Positions 26,288 through 34,646 of a DNA stretch of 64,000 nucleotides are shown in pieces. Position 1 is the stretch's first letter; each line of letters starts with the position of its first letter. The stretch covers positions 62,001-126,000 of the forward strand of contig JACKAN010000003.1 in the NCBI GenBank assembly GCA_020635055.1, read 5' to 3'. The notes beneath the pieces are model-generated. The model saw only the letters and a list, made by a program, of their open reading frames with translations, ran no database searches and was not told where the DNA came from. This DNA comes from Pseudobdellovibrionaceae bacterium (GTDB lineage Bacteria; Bdellovibrionota; Bdellovibrionia; Bdellovibrionales; UBA1609). Made by a program: the position numbers and the translations under genes.

Positions 26288-28163
26288 CCTGACTTCGTCG
26301 AATTTAAAATAGCTTCCAACAAAAACGTCCTTCTATTCAACTTTAGGTACATTTAAAGTTGGAGATGATCTGTAGGGAACAAGGTAAAATACAGTTTGAT
26401 TTGATTTTTTATATGTTTTTGTTTTACATGGTGAAATGTTTGTTAAAAAGGTTAAAAGAGCAGATGGCAAGACATCCGTTTTAATTGCTCAGTCCGTTCG
26501 TAATGGGAGTAAAGTCACTCATAAAACTGTACGAAGTTTAGGTACAGTTCAGAACGAAAGTGAGCTTGCTATTATTCTAAAATCAGCTACTGAAATCATA
26601 GCTCACCTTAAGGAAAAAGATCAGCCATTACTATCGGGTCTGGATCCGGTTGAGTTTTACACTAAACCTACATTAGATAGGCAAAAAATTCCTGATATTA
26701 AAGTAAATTTATCATCACTTCAGGAGGAGGCGCGGTTAATTTGCGGATCTCAGGAAGTATTCGGACAAGTTTATACACAAATGAAGTTCGATAATATTTT
26801 GCAAACTAATTATAAACCAGATAACTGGAACCAGGTGCTTAAACAAGCCGTCTTATCTCGCATATTAAACCCCGTAAGTAAGCTTAAAACTTCCGAGCAA
26901 TTAGTGGACTACCATGGAATCAATATATCGGTAAGTACGCTCTACCGCATGATGGATAAGGTTTTTGAAAATAAGGAGCATATTAAAGATATTGTTTTAA
27001 AAAACTCACTTGAGCTTTTAGATCATGAAATTGACGTTACGTTTTTTGATGTCACCACTTTACACTTTGAAAGTTTTAATGAAGATGACCTTAGAAGGTT
27101 TGGTTTTAGTAAGAACTGCCGGTTTAAAGAAACTCAAGTTGTATTGGCCCTACAAACGGCAAGAGGTGGAATACCTGTTGGCTATGAGCTGTATCCAGGC
27201 AACACCTACGAAGGCAGTACTCTAATTGATGCTGTTAAGAACCATAAAGAGAAGTTTAATTTAAAGAAAGTAGTTCTCGTCGCTGATCGGGCTATGTTTA
27301 ACAGAAATAATTTAAATAAGATGGATGAATTGGGTGTTGAGTATGTGGTGGCGGCAAAGCTTAAAACATTACCAGCTCAAGTGAAAAATGAAATCTTAGA
27401 GTTTTCAAAAAATAATACTAAAAAAGAATACTTAGTTATGGAGTCTAGTTACGAGCAGAGAAGACTTATTGTTAACTATTCGCCGGATAGGGCAAATAAG
27501 GATACTAAAGATAGAGAGCGGCTAGTTGCTCGTTTAAAAAAGCAATTAGAAGAAGGAGAAAAGATAAAAGTAACTAAGTTAATTAAAAATCAGGGAACAA
27601 AGAAATATTTAAAAGTTAATACAGATAAAGTAAGTGCTGTACTAAATGAAGATAAAATACAAAGTGACTCTTTATGGGATGGGTTACACGGAATCATTAC
27701 GAATGTAAAAGACAGTTCATCAAAAGATTTAATCGATAGATATAAAGATTTGTGGCAGATAGAGGAGGCATTTAGAATTAATAAAACAGATTTAAAAATG
27801 CGTCCTATTTTTCATTGGAAAAAACAAAGAATCGAAGCGCATATTGCAATCTGCTATCTTGCCTTTAGTGTCATAGTACAAATTAGAGAAAACTTAAAAA
27901 GAGCTGGGATAAAATTAAGCGTAGATAAAATCCGGTATCAATTAACTAGAGTTCAAAAAAGTATTATGTTTGATCCCGAATCAAAAAGAAGATTTGTGAT
28001 CCCCTCGAAATTAAATCCAATTCAACAAGGAATTTACCAAGCCCTCGGCATAAAACATCAAGAATCTGTTTATTTTATATAAGTCTCTAAAAATGTAGGG
28101 AACAAAGAAATCTGTAACTACTTGATATCACTCAATGACGCAAATCAAATCGACGAAGTCAGG
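26288..28163 (+). mobile_element. IS1634-family insertion sequence, complete, 1876 bp
   Basis: The left end reads CCTGACTTCGTCGAATTT; the right end, inverted, reads CCTGACTTCGTCGATTTG, giving 14 perfect terminal bases. It encloses a single intact transposase gene. The element is bounded on both sides by identical 116-bp direct repeats. Intact ends, intact gene and undiverged repeats all point to a recent insertion. Confidence 0.92.
26436..28082 (+). CDS. IS1634-family DDE transposase
   Basis: 548 residues. The N-terminus FVKKVKRADGKTSVLIAQSV and TVRSLGTVQNE is typical of the family. The DDE domain shows VTFFDVTTLHFES (first Asp), KVVLVADRAMFNRNN (second Asp), and YKDLWQIEEAFRINKTDLK (Glu), followed by RPIFHWKKQRIEAHIAICYL, the conserved family tail. 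The gene is full length without frameshifts, so it is probably functional. Confidence 0.94.
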   Translation: MFVKKVKRADGKTSVLIAQSVRNGSKVTHKTVRSLGTVQNESELAIILKSATEIIAHLKEKDQPLLSGLDPVEFYTKPTLDRQKIPDIKVNLSSLQEEARLICGSQEVFGQVYTQMKFDNILQTNYKPDNWNQVLKQAVLSRILNPVSKLKTSEQLVDYHGINISVSTLYRMMDKVFENKEHIKDIVLKNSLELLDHEIDVTFFDVTTLHFESFNEDDLRRFGFSKNCRFKETQVVLALQTARGGIPVGYELYPGNTYEGSTLIDAVKNHKEKFNLKKVVLVADRAMFNRNNLNKMDELGVEYVVAAKLKTLPAQVKNEILEFSKNNTKKEYLVMESSYEQRRLIVNYSPDRANKDTKDRERLVARLKKQLEEGEKIKVTKLIKNQGTKKYLKVNTDKVSAVLNEDKIQSDSLWDGLHGIITNVKDSSSKDLIDRYKDLWQIEEAFRINKTDLKMRPIFHWKKQRIEAHIAICYLAFSVIVQIRENLKRAGIKLSVDKIRYQLTRVQKSIMFDPESKRRFVIPSKLNPIQQGIYQALGIKHQESVYFI

Positions 28164-28279
28164 AGAAATAATTCCCCTTTTATAGAAACAGAAACCTTGC
28201 TTTTATAATACTTACAGAGAATTAAGAATAGGAATTAAATAATGTAATTGGTATTACTCGAATCCAGCCAAAACTCACT
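28164..28279 (+). repeat. 116-bp direct repeat, right copy
   Basis: Identical by eye to 26172-26287 and starting directly after the right terminal inverted repeat of the IS. It contains the right arm (TGTAATTGGTATTA) of the MITE-like element but not the left arm, as expected if 116 bases of target were duplicated. Confidence 0.9.
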
Positions 28280-28296
28280 GTTAAAGTTTAAAACAT

Positions 28297-28671
28297 TTAC
28301 TGAGATAAACTGATATCACAACTCGTTATAGGTTTTGGTTTTCTTATAATATTTGTTTGTGTTTCTAGCTCACCTGAAACTAATCTGTGGTATTGAAATA
28401 AGAGTCTCTCATCTTTAGGATGTTTATTATTATTGATGATATTATCAGAAATATTAAACAATAATTTGAAAATGTTTGGTTGATTGTTGTTTTCGAAACC
28501 AAGCCGTTCTGTTTGATTTAAAAGTCTTGTTTGTCTTAGATACTTGTCATTAATATATGTTGGCATTGAAGGCCTCAAATCAATATATTCGTTTGTTCTA
28601 TTTTCTTGTAGTCCATTTGTGCTTAAACCTTCAATTGGCCACCGATTCCTAAATATTCTATGTAGATTCAT
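28297..28671 (-). CDS. Short open frame of unknown function, possibly the remnant of a gene cut by the IS4 element
   Basis: 124 residues, hydrophilic, Asn-rich, with no signal peptide or recognisable motif (for example TRLLNQTERLGFENNN and LLFQYHRLVSGE). Its ATG is at 28669-28671, two bases from the IS4 inverted repeat, so the real 5' end of the gene may have been removed or separated by that insertion. It could also be a spurious frame. Composition is like the neighbouring island genes. Confidence 0.4.
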   Translation of the reverse strand: MNLHRIFRNRWPIEGLSTNGLQENRTNEYIDLRPSMPTYINDKYLRQTRLLNQTERLGFENNNQPNIFKLLFNISDNIINNNKHPKDERLLFQYHRLVSGELETQTNIIRKPKPITSCDISLSQ

Positions 28672-28672
28672 T

Positions 28673-29950
28673 GCTGTCCGGTTTAATTATTAAAAAGCAT
28701 AAGCTGAAGTCCCGGCGGATGACGAGTTACGCGAGGTAGATCCCCTATAAGGTCCTTCAGTGGCTGTTTTAAGAGGAGTAATGTGCCTACAACCGCCATT
28801 AGATCTGGGATTGAGATACTTGTCTTAAAACTAAACCTTAAGATCTGTAAAAGTAGAAATGAAATCAACGCTACTAAAATCTGAGCTTTCACAGCATTAG
28901 CAGTGGTTCCAAGGAATTTTTTGATCTTTAAATTTTGCTTTAAAGTTTTAAAGAAAAGTTCCACTTTCCACCGTGCCTTATAAAGATCACAAATTGTCTG
29001 AACTGCTAGATCAAACCTGTTGGTAATAAAGGTCAGTCTCTTTCCTGTGTCAGGGCAGTTATAGGAAATACGCCTGAGCTTGCCTTTGTATTTACTGCCA
29101 ACAGCACTTTTTAGGTAAATTACTTGATCACACATGTGCCCTCGTGTCCGGTTCGTTGGTCGACTCTCAACAACCTTAAACTTCATATTGGCCTTTGACT
29201 TGGTGACAAAATATACACCTGTCTGGTTGAGTTCATTAAGCCATGAATAATCAATATAGCCTCGATCAACCACTACAGTAGATTTGGGAGGAAAAGAAAC
29301 TTCATTTTTAATAGCCCTCATATCGTGAACTTTTCCAGGTGTGATAACAGCAAACTGAGGAAGGTCATTTGCAACATCAATCGCTGTGTGAAGCTTTGTA
29401 GCGCCCTTTCCATGGTGGAACTGAGCCCAGGGACAAAGGCTCAAGCACAACTCAATTGTTGTTGAGTCCATGGCAAAGACATCGCCTTTTAACTTAAGGT
29501 TTTTGTGTTTTGATGGTGCCACTTGATAAGCCCTGCCTAAAAGGTATTGGAAAAGGTCTTCAAGTACTTCTACAGGCCTACTTTTGTTAGCATCTGCCAA
29601 AGTACTTTTTCTAACAGGGCCAAATCCAAGTTTTTTAAATTGACCGTCCTGAGTAGAAAATACACGCTCAATGGCTCTGATTCTGTCGTGTCCGGTTAAT
29701 TGACCAAAGAGCAGAGATCCAAACCAAGTCCAGCAGTCTAAGGAACGTACTCCTTTGCCGCCGTTGTTTTTTGAAACGCATGATTGAAACTCTGATCTAG
29801 GAATTAACTTGATTACTTGATGAAAAACAGTATTTTGGGCCAAGGCTTGATCTCCTGTGTGTATTTGGAAAGTAGTTTTTAGTCGAACCACCTTCAAATA
29901 CCCTAGAATCGGGCCTTTTTCAATTTATGCTACGCTCCGAACCGGACAGC
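28673..29950 (-). mobile_element. IS4-family insertion sequence, about 1278 bp
   Basis: GCTGTCCGGTT at 28673-28683 is matched by the inverted AACCGGACAGC at 29940-29950, and CAT plus one base extends the similarity outward on both sides. One intact transposase gene lies inside on the minus strand. I could not find a convincing target duplication in the flanks, so either the true ends are a few bases away or the flanks have changed since insertion. Confidence 0.85.
28683..29897 (-). CDS. IS4-family DDE transposase
   Basis: 404 residues. The N-terminal region (VFHQVIKLIPRSEFQ, LTGHDRIRAIERVFST) resembles the DUF4372 domain found before IS4-type catalytic domains. The DDE triad is visible in FAMDSTTIELCLS (Asp), STVVVDRGYIDY (Asp) and YKARWKVELFFKTLKQNLK (Glu, with the YREK-like signature). 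The frame is intact, so it may be active. Confidence 0.93.
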   Translation of the reverse strand: MKVVRLKTTFQIHTGDQALAQNTVFHQVIKLIPRSEFQSCVSKNNGGKGVRSLDCWTWFGSLLFGQLTGHDRIRAIERVFSTQDGQFKKLGFGPVRKSTLADANKSRPVEVLEDLFQYLLGRAYQVAPSKHKNLKLKGDVFAMDSTTIELCLSLCPWAQFHHGKGATKLHTAIDVANDLPQFAVITPGKVHDMRAIKNEVSFPPKSTVVVDRGYIDYSWLNELNQTGVYFVTKSKANMKFKVVESRPTNRTRGHMCDQVIYLKSAVGSKYKGKLRRISYNCPDTGKRLTFITNRFDLAVQTICDLYKARWKVELFFKTLKQNLKIKKFLGTTANAVKAQILVALISFLLLQILRFSFKTSISIPDLMAVVGTLLLLKQPLKDLIGDLPRVTRHPPGLQLMLFNN

Positions 29951-30041
29951 TATGTAAAAAAATATAAAATTAAAACTTTATGCGTCCGGAAAAAGGACCT
30001 AGGCAGGAACATCCCTAGAGAGAATTGAACACTTATTATTT

Positions 30042-30581
30042 CTATTTTTTACTCAAATTACTACTGTCCTCATCAGACTCTCTATCGCTATCTACTGATG
30101 TTTTATAGGCGGCTACGAAAAACATGATTCTAGGGTCAACCTGATCTGAGTTACCTTGGTAAAGAACCCATTCATTCGTAATCCAGTTTATATAGGGGCG
30201 GGACAACATGGAAACTTGCTGTCCTGAAGCATCGTAAAAAGTAATATCAGTGCCAAACCATTCTAATTTATTGGACTGACCAACTAGTTGATCTTATCCA
30301 TTAAAGATTGAATATACTGTTTGAATTTTAAGAAGAGATTTCAATATGTCTTCTTGTACGCTTCCAATAGGACGTTCCAAAAAATCGTAAATATCAATTT
30401 TCACACCAAAAGTGAAAATACGTTGAATGGCCTTAGCAACCAATTCGCCATTTTCGTCGCGGAGTTCAAAAGATTTCCATTTAAAAATTTTTTGAAGAAC
30501 TTTTCCCGCAAATTGATCATTTACCAAAATATCAAAATCGCTCCCAATGGAAAAAAGCTTTTGATTAATATTATATACATT
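30042..30581 (-). pseudogene. LURP-one-related (LOR/YxjI-like) gene broken by an in-frame stop
   Basis: The minus-strand frame from 30581 reads NVYNINQKLFSIGSDFDIL, then VNDQFAGKVLQKIFKWKSFE and RIFTFGVKIDIYDFLERPIG, the short beta-barrel repeats of the LURP-one-related (Tubby-like) family. A TAA at 30294-30296 interrupts it after SIFNG. The same frame then continues for 83 codons (DQLVGQSNKLEWFGTDITFY, SRPYINWITNEWVLYQG) to a stop at 30042. No frameshift is needed, only one nonsense change. No ATG, GTG or TTG precedes the N-terminal homologous part within the frame, so the start is also lost. The end lies 91 bases from the IS4 element. Confidence 0.75.
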
Positions 30582-30793
30582 ACTTTTGCGGATAGCGGAG
30601 TACCCCTACCATATACCAAAGTCACTTTCGTCCAGAGATATGACCATAGAGCAATCGATTCCAAGGTAGCCAGAGTTCAAATAGCCACAATTTGCTATAT
30701 AAAGAATGTGTTTTGATGCAAAACTAAGGTACAGAAAATGTATGTATGTTACCAGCAATTGCTTTTTTGGGTAATTAATTATATGTTTAAAGT

Positions 30794-31429
30794 GTGAGTG
30801 AACTTGAGTATTGGAGTAAAGTGGGAAGAATTACCATATTGTCAATTCTATTAATGTTTACTGTTTCATCTTCTAGCTATTCAATGGATATCAAAATTGA
30901 AGGTGGTAAAAATTTACTCTGGGCTGAGCAAAGATGTGGTGGAAATTCAGCTGCAGAGAGCAATAAAAAGATCTTTGAAGATTGTGTTAAAAAAGAACTT
31001 AAAAAGTTGTTTAAGCCTTACATTGATGAGAATTATAATGGTTTAGTTTTTAACACTAATGATGAAAGTTTACCAGATGGAGACCGGCGAATACAAGATT
31101 GCTCAATCTCAGGAGTCAGTGTTAAGTATCTTGGAAACCAGCCAATCTGTATACAAAGTGGGAAATGTTTTTTATACGTTCACAAGGTTCTCCCTGCTCA
31201 TGGTTCTCTGGGTGAAATAGAACCAAAATTCTTTTGTACCACTTCATCTGCACAAGAGGGTTGTTCTAAAAATTGGCAGAACTGCGCAACGGACCCTTTT
31301 TTGGAAGATGAGGTAGACTATGAAAAGTGTCTAACAGAAAAACCTGGAAAGGTAAAACCTGGTTGTCCTCAAATAAAAAATACGTCAACGAGTCCAGTGC
31401 AGAGGAGAGGAAGTAATGTCACGAATTAA
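30794..31429 (+). CDS. Cysteine-rich exported protein of unknown function
   Basis: 211 residues from a GTG start. The N-terminus has a short charged part, then the hydrophobic stretch ITILSILLMFTVSSSSYS, which reads as a signal peptide. The mature part has ten cysteines (for example EQRCGG, QDCSIS, PICIQSGKC, EGCSKNWQNC, KPGCPQ), suggesting several disulfides. No family is recognised. It overlaps the next gene by 14 bases, so the two are probably translated together. It belongs to the accessory island. Confidence 0.65.
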   Translation: MSELEYWSKVGRITILSILLMFTVSSSSYSMDIKIEGGKNLLWAEQRCGGNSAAESNKKIFEDCVKKELKKLFKPYIDENYNGLVFNTNDESLPDGDRRIQDCSISGVSVKYLGNQPICIQSGKCFLYVHKVLPAHGSLGEIEPKFFCTTSSAQEGCSKNWQNCATDPFLEDEVDYEKCLTEKPGKVKPGCPQIKNTSTSPVQRRGSNVTN

Positions 31430-31691
31430 GAACATTTGTAAAATTGTGATTACATTAGCATCATTATTGAGCTCCTCTTCGTTTGCTGCAATTTCCCCAA
31501 AAGTGAGTTTGGTTGGAAGGGTTGCGAACTACGACGAAAAGTCAGTTGGTATTAAATCTGGAAATCGTGTTTATACCATCGCTAAATCCAGACTTAAATT
31601 CCCATCCTATAAAATTGGTCAGGAGATAAAAATTCCAATGACGTGGAAAGAATTAACTGAATTTAAATCTGAATTAGCAAAGCTAAAATAA
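31416..31691 (+). CDS. Small exported protein of unknown function
   Basis: 91 residues: a signal peptide (IVITLASLLSSSSFAA) and a mature domain of about 65 residues with alternating strands (VSLVGRVANYDEKSVGIKS, YTIAKSRLKF). The strands recall a small OB- or SH3-like barrel, but there is no firm match. It is coupled to the preceding cysteine-rich protein by overlap. The dispersed repeats begin 35 bases after it ends. Confidence 0.65.
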   Translation: MSRIKNICKIVITLASLLSSSSFAAISPKVSLVGRVANYDEKSVGIKSGNRVYTIAKSRLKFPSYKIGQEIKIPMTWKELTEFKSELAKLK

Positions 31692-31725
31692 AAATCTAAA
31701 GCAGGCTAAAATAAGGTTCAAATAA

Positions 31726-31820
31726 GGTTCACGGTTAAATTTCCGATAGGCACCTAGTCATAACCATAGCAAATTTCACAGCGCCGGCAATGCTAGCGAC
31801 GGAGTTGCAATGCTGGATAC
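31726..31820 (+). repeat. Dispersed repeat, copy B
   Basis: GGTTCACGGTTAAATTTCCG is followed by ATAGGCACCTAGTCATAACC and ATAGCAAATTTCACAGCGCC, matching copy A at 26057-26131 with scattered changes. A 13-base insertion near CAATGCTAGCGAC precedes the GGAGTTGCAATGC end. The region 31692-31977 holds no other gene-like feature. Confidence 0.75.
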
Positions 31821-31833
31821 AATAAAGTGAAAT

Positions 31834-32059
31834 GTTCCCGGTTAAATTTGCGATATGCACTTAGTCATTATTTTTACATCTTAATAATTAGAATCATGCT
31901 AAACATCGAATTAAATAAATTGATAACAAATTGAGTGGCTTTAAGTTGGTATTATTATTCAGGCCTTAATTGGGTACTTGACCAACTGTATATCGGAAAT
32001 ATTTTGGAGAACTATTTTGGGGAATGACCCGTCGTATATCGGAAATTTAACCGGGAAAC
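31834..32059. mobile_element. 226-bp inverted-repeat element overlapping the mnmH 5' end
   Basis: The left end at 31834-31869 is GTTCCCGGTTAAATTTGCG followed by ATATGCACTTAGTCATT, which is repeat copy C. The right end at 32035-32059, inverted, reads GTTTCCCGGTTAAATTTCCG then ATATA, copy D. The two therefore form terminal inverted repeats of about 23 bases around an AT-rich core. This looks like a small non-autonomous element. Its right end lies inside the mnmH reading frame, so it supplies the leader and the first codons. Confidence 0.6.
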
Positions 32060-33114
32060 ATATTGTGGATCCAGAAGTTGTTCTTGATAGTATGGTAAAT
32101 CATGAAAGCCTTGGTGCATATATTGATGTTCGTTCCGAGGGGGAGTATGCCAATGGTCACTTTGTTGGCTCTTTAAATATCCCTATATTAAACGACTCTC
32201 ACCGCCACGAAGTAGGACTTACATATAAAAAATTAGGTCAAGATAGAGCTATTGAATTGGGTTACAAACTTGTTTCGCCTACTAAAACAGTTCTTGTAGA
32301 AAAATACTTAAAAGCTTTAGTTGATATCCCCGAAGATCAAAGATTTATTTACTGCTGGCGGGGAGGCCTGAGGTCTCAATTGGCACAGGAGTGGATTCAA
32401 GACAAGGGCGTTAAAGTAAACAGAGTGGTAGGCGGTTTTAAAGCCCTTCGCAATACTGCGCTAAAAGTATTTGAAGAATTTCCTCCTATTTTTGTTTTGG
32501 GTGGCATGACCGGATCGGGTAAAACAAAAATTATCAAAAGTATACAATCATCCATAGACCTTGAAGGTATAGCTGCTCATAGGGGATCTGCTTTTGGTTC
32601 CTTTTTCGCTGTAAGCCAACCCAGTCAAGTTACATTTGAAAACTCATTAGCATTAAGCCTTTGGCGACGAAAAGATACTATCGTTCTTGAAGATGAAAGT
32701 GTTTCCATTGGAAAACTACGTTTACCAATTCAACTCTATATTGAAATGGCCAAATCCCCCCTGGTATTGGTTGATATTTCCTTAGAAGAGAGGGCCCATA
32801 ATATTTATCAAGAATACATAGCCTCTGCCTTGGTGAATTCCGAAAGTCTACGACAACACTATTTAAATTGTTTACAGAAAATATCTAACAAGTTAGGTGG
32901 AGCAAAAACAACAGAAATTTATAGCAAAATCATCAAGGCTTTTGATGAGGGGGTTGTAGATGAAGCTGCTCATCGAGATTGGATTGCAGATCTTCTTCTG
33001 AGTTATTACGATAAGCTTTACAATTACTCTCTAGCAAAAAAATCTAGAAGCATAGTTTTTAGAGGTAACAATCAAGAATGTGAACAATGGCTCAAAGAAA
33101 ATACAAACGTTTAA
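32017..33114 (+). CDS. mnmH: tRNA 2-selenouridine synthase MnmH (SelU/YbbB)
   Basis: Converts 2-thiouridine at the tRNA wobble position to 2-selenouridine, through a geranylated intermediate. Residues about 20-145 form a rhodanese domain with the catalytic Cys 113 in FIYCWRGGLRSQLA. A P-loop GGMTGSGKT follows at 162-170. The frame is open back to a TTG at 31978, but TTG 32017 has TGGAGA six bases before it and is preferred. About the first 14 codons lie inside the repeat element; family-like sequence begins around HIVDPEVVLD. It converges on the next gene with a 4-base overlap. No selD is in the window. Confidence 0.9.
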   Translation: MGNDPSYIGNLTGKHIVDPEVVLDSMVNHESLGAYIDVRSEGEYANGHFVGSLNIPILNDSHRHEVGLTYKKLGQDRAIELGYKLVSPTKTVLVEKYLKALVDIPEDQRFIYCWRGGLRSQLAQEWIQDKGVKVNRVVGGFKALRNTALKVFEEFPPIFVLGGMTGSGKTKIIKSIQSSIDLEGIAAHRGSAFGSFFAVSQPSQVTFENSLALSLWRRKDTIVLEDESVSIGKLRLPIQLYIEMAKSPLVLVDISLEERAHNIYQEYIASALVNSESLRQHYLNCLQKISNKLGGAKTTEIYSKIIKAFDEGVVDEAAHRDWIADLLLSYYDKLYNYSLAKKSRSIVFRGNNQECEQWLKENTNV

Positions 33115-34523
33115 TTAACCAAAGCCTTTTCTATGGCACGAGAATAGTTTTCGATGGCTTTTAATAATTGTTGTTTAGCTTTAATTTTTAAACTTTCTTT
33201 AGAAGAAGTCTTGCCTAGAATGGATTCACAATAGTAAGAAATTTTTGTAGTCCACCTTTTAATTCGATCCGGTTCTTCATTAAATTCCTTAAAACCATTA
33301 AGAAAGAAGGACAGGTTTTTATGCCTTCCCATTTTTCTATACTCAATAGGATTGCTAATCACCTCAACGAGAGGTTTTATTAAAGATTGTTTGGTGTGCT
33401 GTTGTAATTCAAATACAGCCTCGGCGAGATCACTGACTAGGGTGCTTTGGTACTCAAGTCTAATTGTTTTGATTTTGTTATACTGTTCACTGTAACTAGC
33501 AAGAGTTTTAGGCACTAGGTTTTCAATTATTTTTTTGTAGTAGAAAGCTGATTGTGGAAAGCGGACGAAGTGAATACCATCAGCATATTTTGCAATTTTT
33601 CGAATTAGCTTAGAGTTTTCGCTTATATTAACTTCAAATACATCTAATAGAGTTCTTTTTGTGGCATCAAAATCAGGATGGTAATTGTCATATTTTGAAT
33701 GGAGTAAGCCATCTATAGAAATAATTAAGCTAGCATTCCCTAATAAAATTTTATTCTCGAGAAGTACTAATATGTCTTTAAGGAAGTCATCACTATAGTT
33801 ATTTAAATCTTTTATATAAATAACAGGAGAAGCTCCTTTGTGAACAATTTTTTGAATTTTAGAGAGTAATTCGCCTTTTTGATAGAGTGTTCTAAGTGAA
33901 TTAACATCAAAAAGCAATCTACCACTAGCCTTGGCATAGCTTAATACAAGTTGAGTATCCCCCGTAGAGCCATCATCACTTAATAAAATTTGAACACTGG
34001 GATTATATTCTCTGGCATTAAAATTAAAATCAGAGAAGGCCGAATTTACACGACTTGCGGATTTAAAGCTTTCGTTTAAATAGTCTTCCAAGTTATTTTT
34101 GTTTCTACCTTCTTTCATTAAGTCATAACTTTCTGTAAGGACAAAGCGATCAACATGGCTATTTATTCTTGGCACAAGCTTTTCATAAGGGGGGCGTGTT
34201 AGGATTCTTTTCTCGGCCAAAAGAATAAAGCTTTTTACAAGGCTAAATGGAAGTACGATGTTTTCGTCTATAGTATTTTTTAAAATCTGTAACTTTTGAT
34301 CCCAAGTAAATCTAAATGGTTCTACATTTTCACCAAAATAATTTTCATTTAAGTCGCGCCAGCTGGGTTCGTGATTAGGCAAGTCAAACATGCTAAATTC
34401 ATCTAAACTTTCTAAACGCACAAAAAATGAGCCTTCTTCTTCAGAATTGAAATCATCAGCTTGAACCAAATTGATAAACATAAAGCTAATAATTAGAGGC
34501 AATATCCTTGAAATCGCTAGCAT
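33111..34523 (-). CDS. Exported protein with degenerate AAA+-like domain, paralog 1
   Basis: 470 residues with a signal peptide (MLAISRILPLIISFMFINLVQA). The ATG at 34521-34523 has AGGAG about 8 bases upstream and is preferred over a longer frame. The central part resembles an AAA+ core: SVQILLSDDGSTGDTQLVLS where a P-loop would be, GASPVIYIKDLNN at the Walker B position, and a following helix-strand pattern. The Lys and acidic pair needed for ATP use are missing. It shares NENYFG and many other blocks with the next gene (34647-35951). Function unknown. Export of an AAA-like fold is unusual. Confidence 0.75.
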   Translation of the reverse strand: MLAISRILPLIISFMFINLVQADDFNSEEEGSFFVRLESLDEFSMFDLPNHEPSWRDLNENYFGENVEPFRFTWDQKLQILKNTIDENIVLPFSLVKSFILLAEKRILTRPPYEKLVPRINSHVDRFVLTESYDLMKEGRNKNNLEDYLNESFKSASRVNSAFSDFNFNAREYNPSVQILLSDDGSTGDTQLVLSYAKASGRLLFDVNSLRTLYQKGELLSKIQKIVHKGASPVIYIKDLNNYSDDFLKDILVLLENKILLGNASLIISIDGLLHSKYDNYHPDFDATKRTLLDVFEVNISENSKLIRKIAKYADGIHFVRFPQSAFYYKKIIENLVPKTLASYSEQYNKIKTIRLEYQSTLVSDLAEAVFELQQHTKQSLIKPLVEVISNPIEYRKMGRHKNLSFFLNGFKEFNEEPDRIKRWTTKISYYCESILGKTSSKESLKIKAKQQLLKAIENYSRAIEKALVN

Positions 34524-34646
34524 AGTTTTTCTCCTACATATTTCTTTACACATTTAAGCGAATACAAAGAACTATCTTCAAGGCCAATGGACAATGACTT
34601 TGAATAAGAAAAAGTGAGTAAAGTATTGAATTTATTTAGCCTTAAA

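Noticed and set aside
31978..32016. mnmH starting at the first in-frame TTG (31978)
   Set aside because: It has no ribosome site before it, and its first residues derive wholly from repeat sequence. TTG 32017 has TGGAGA at good spacing.
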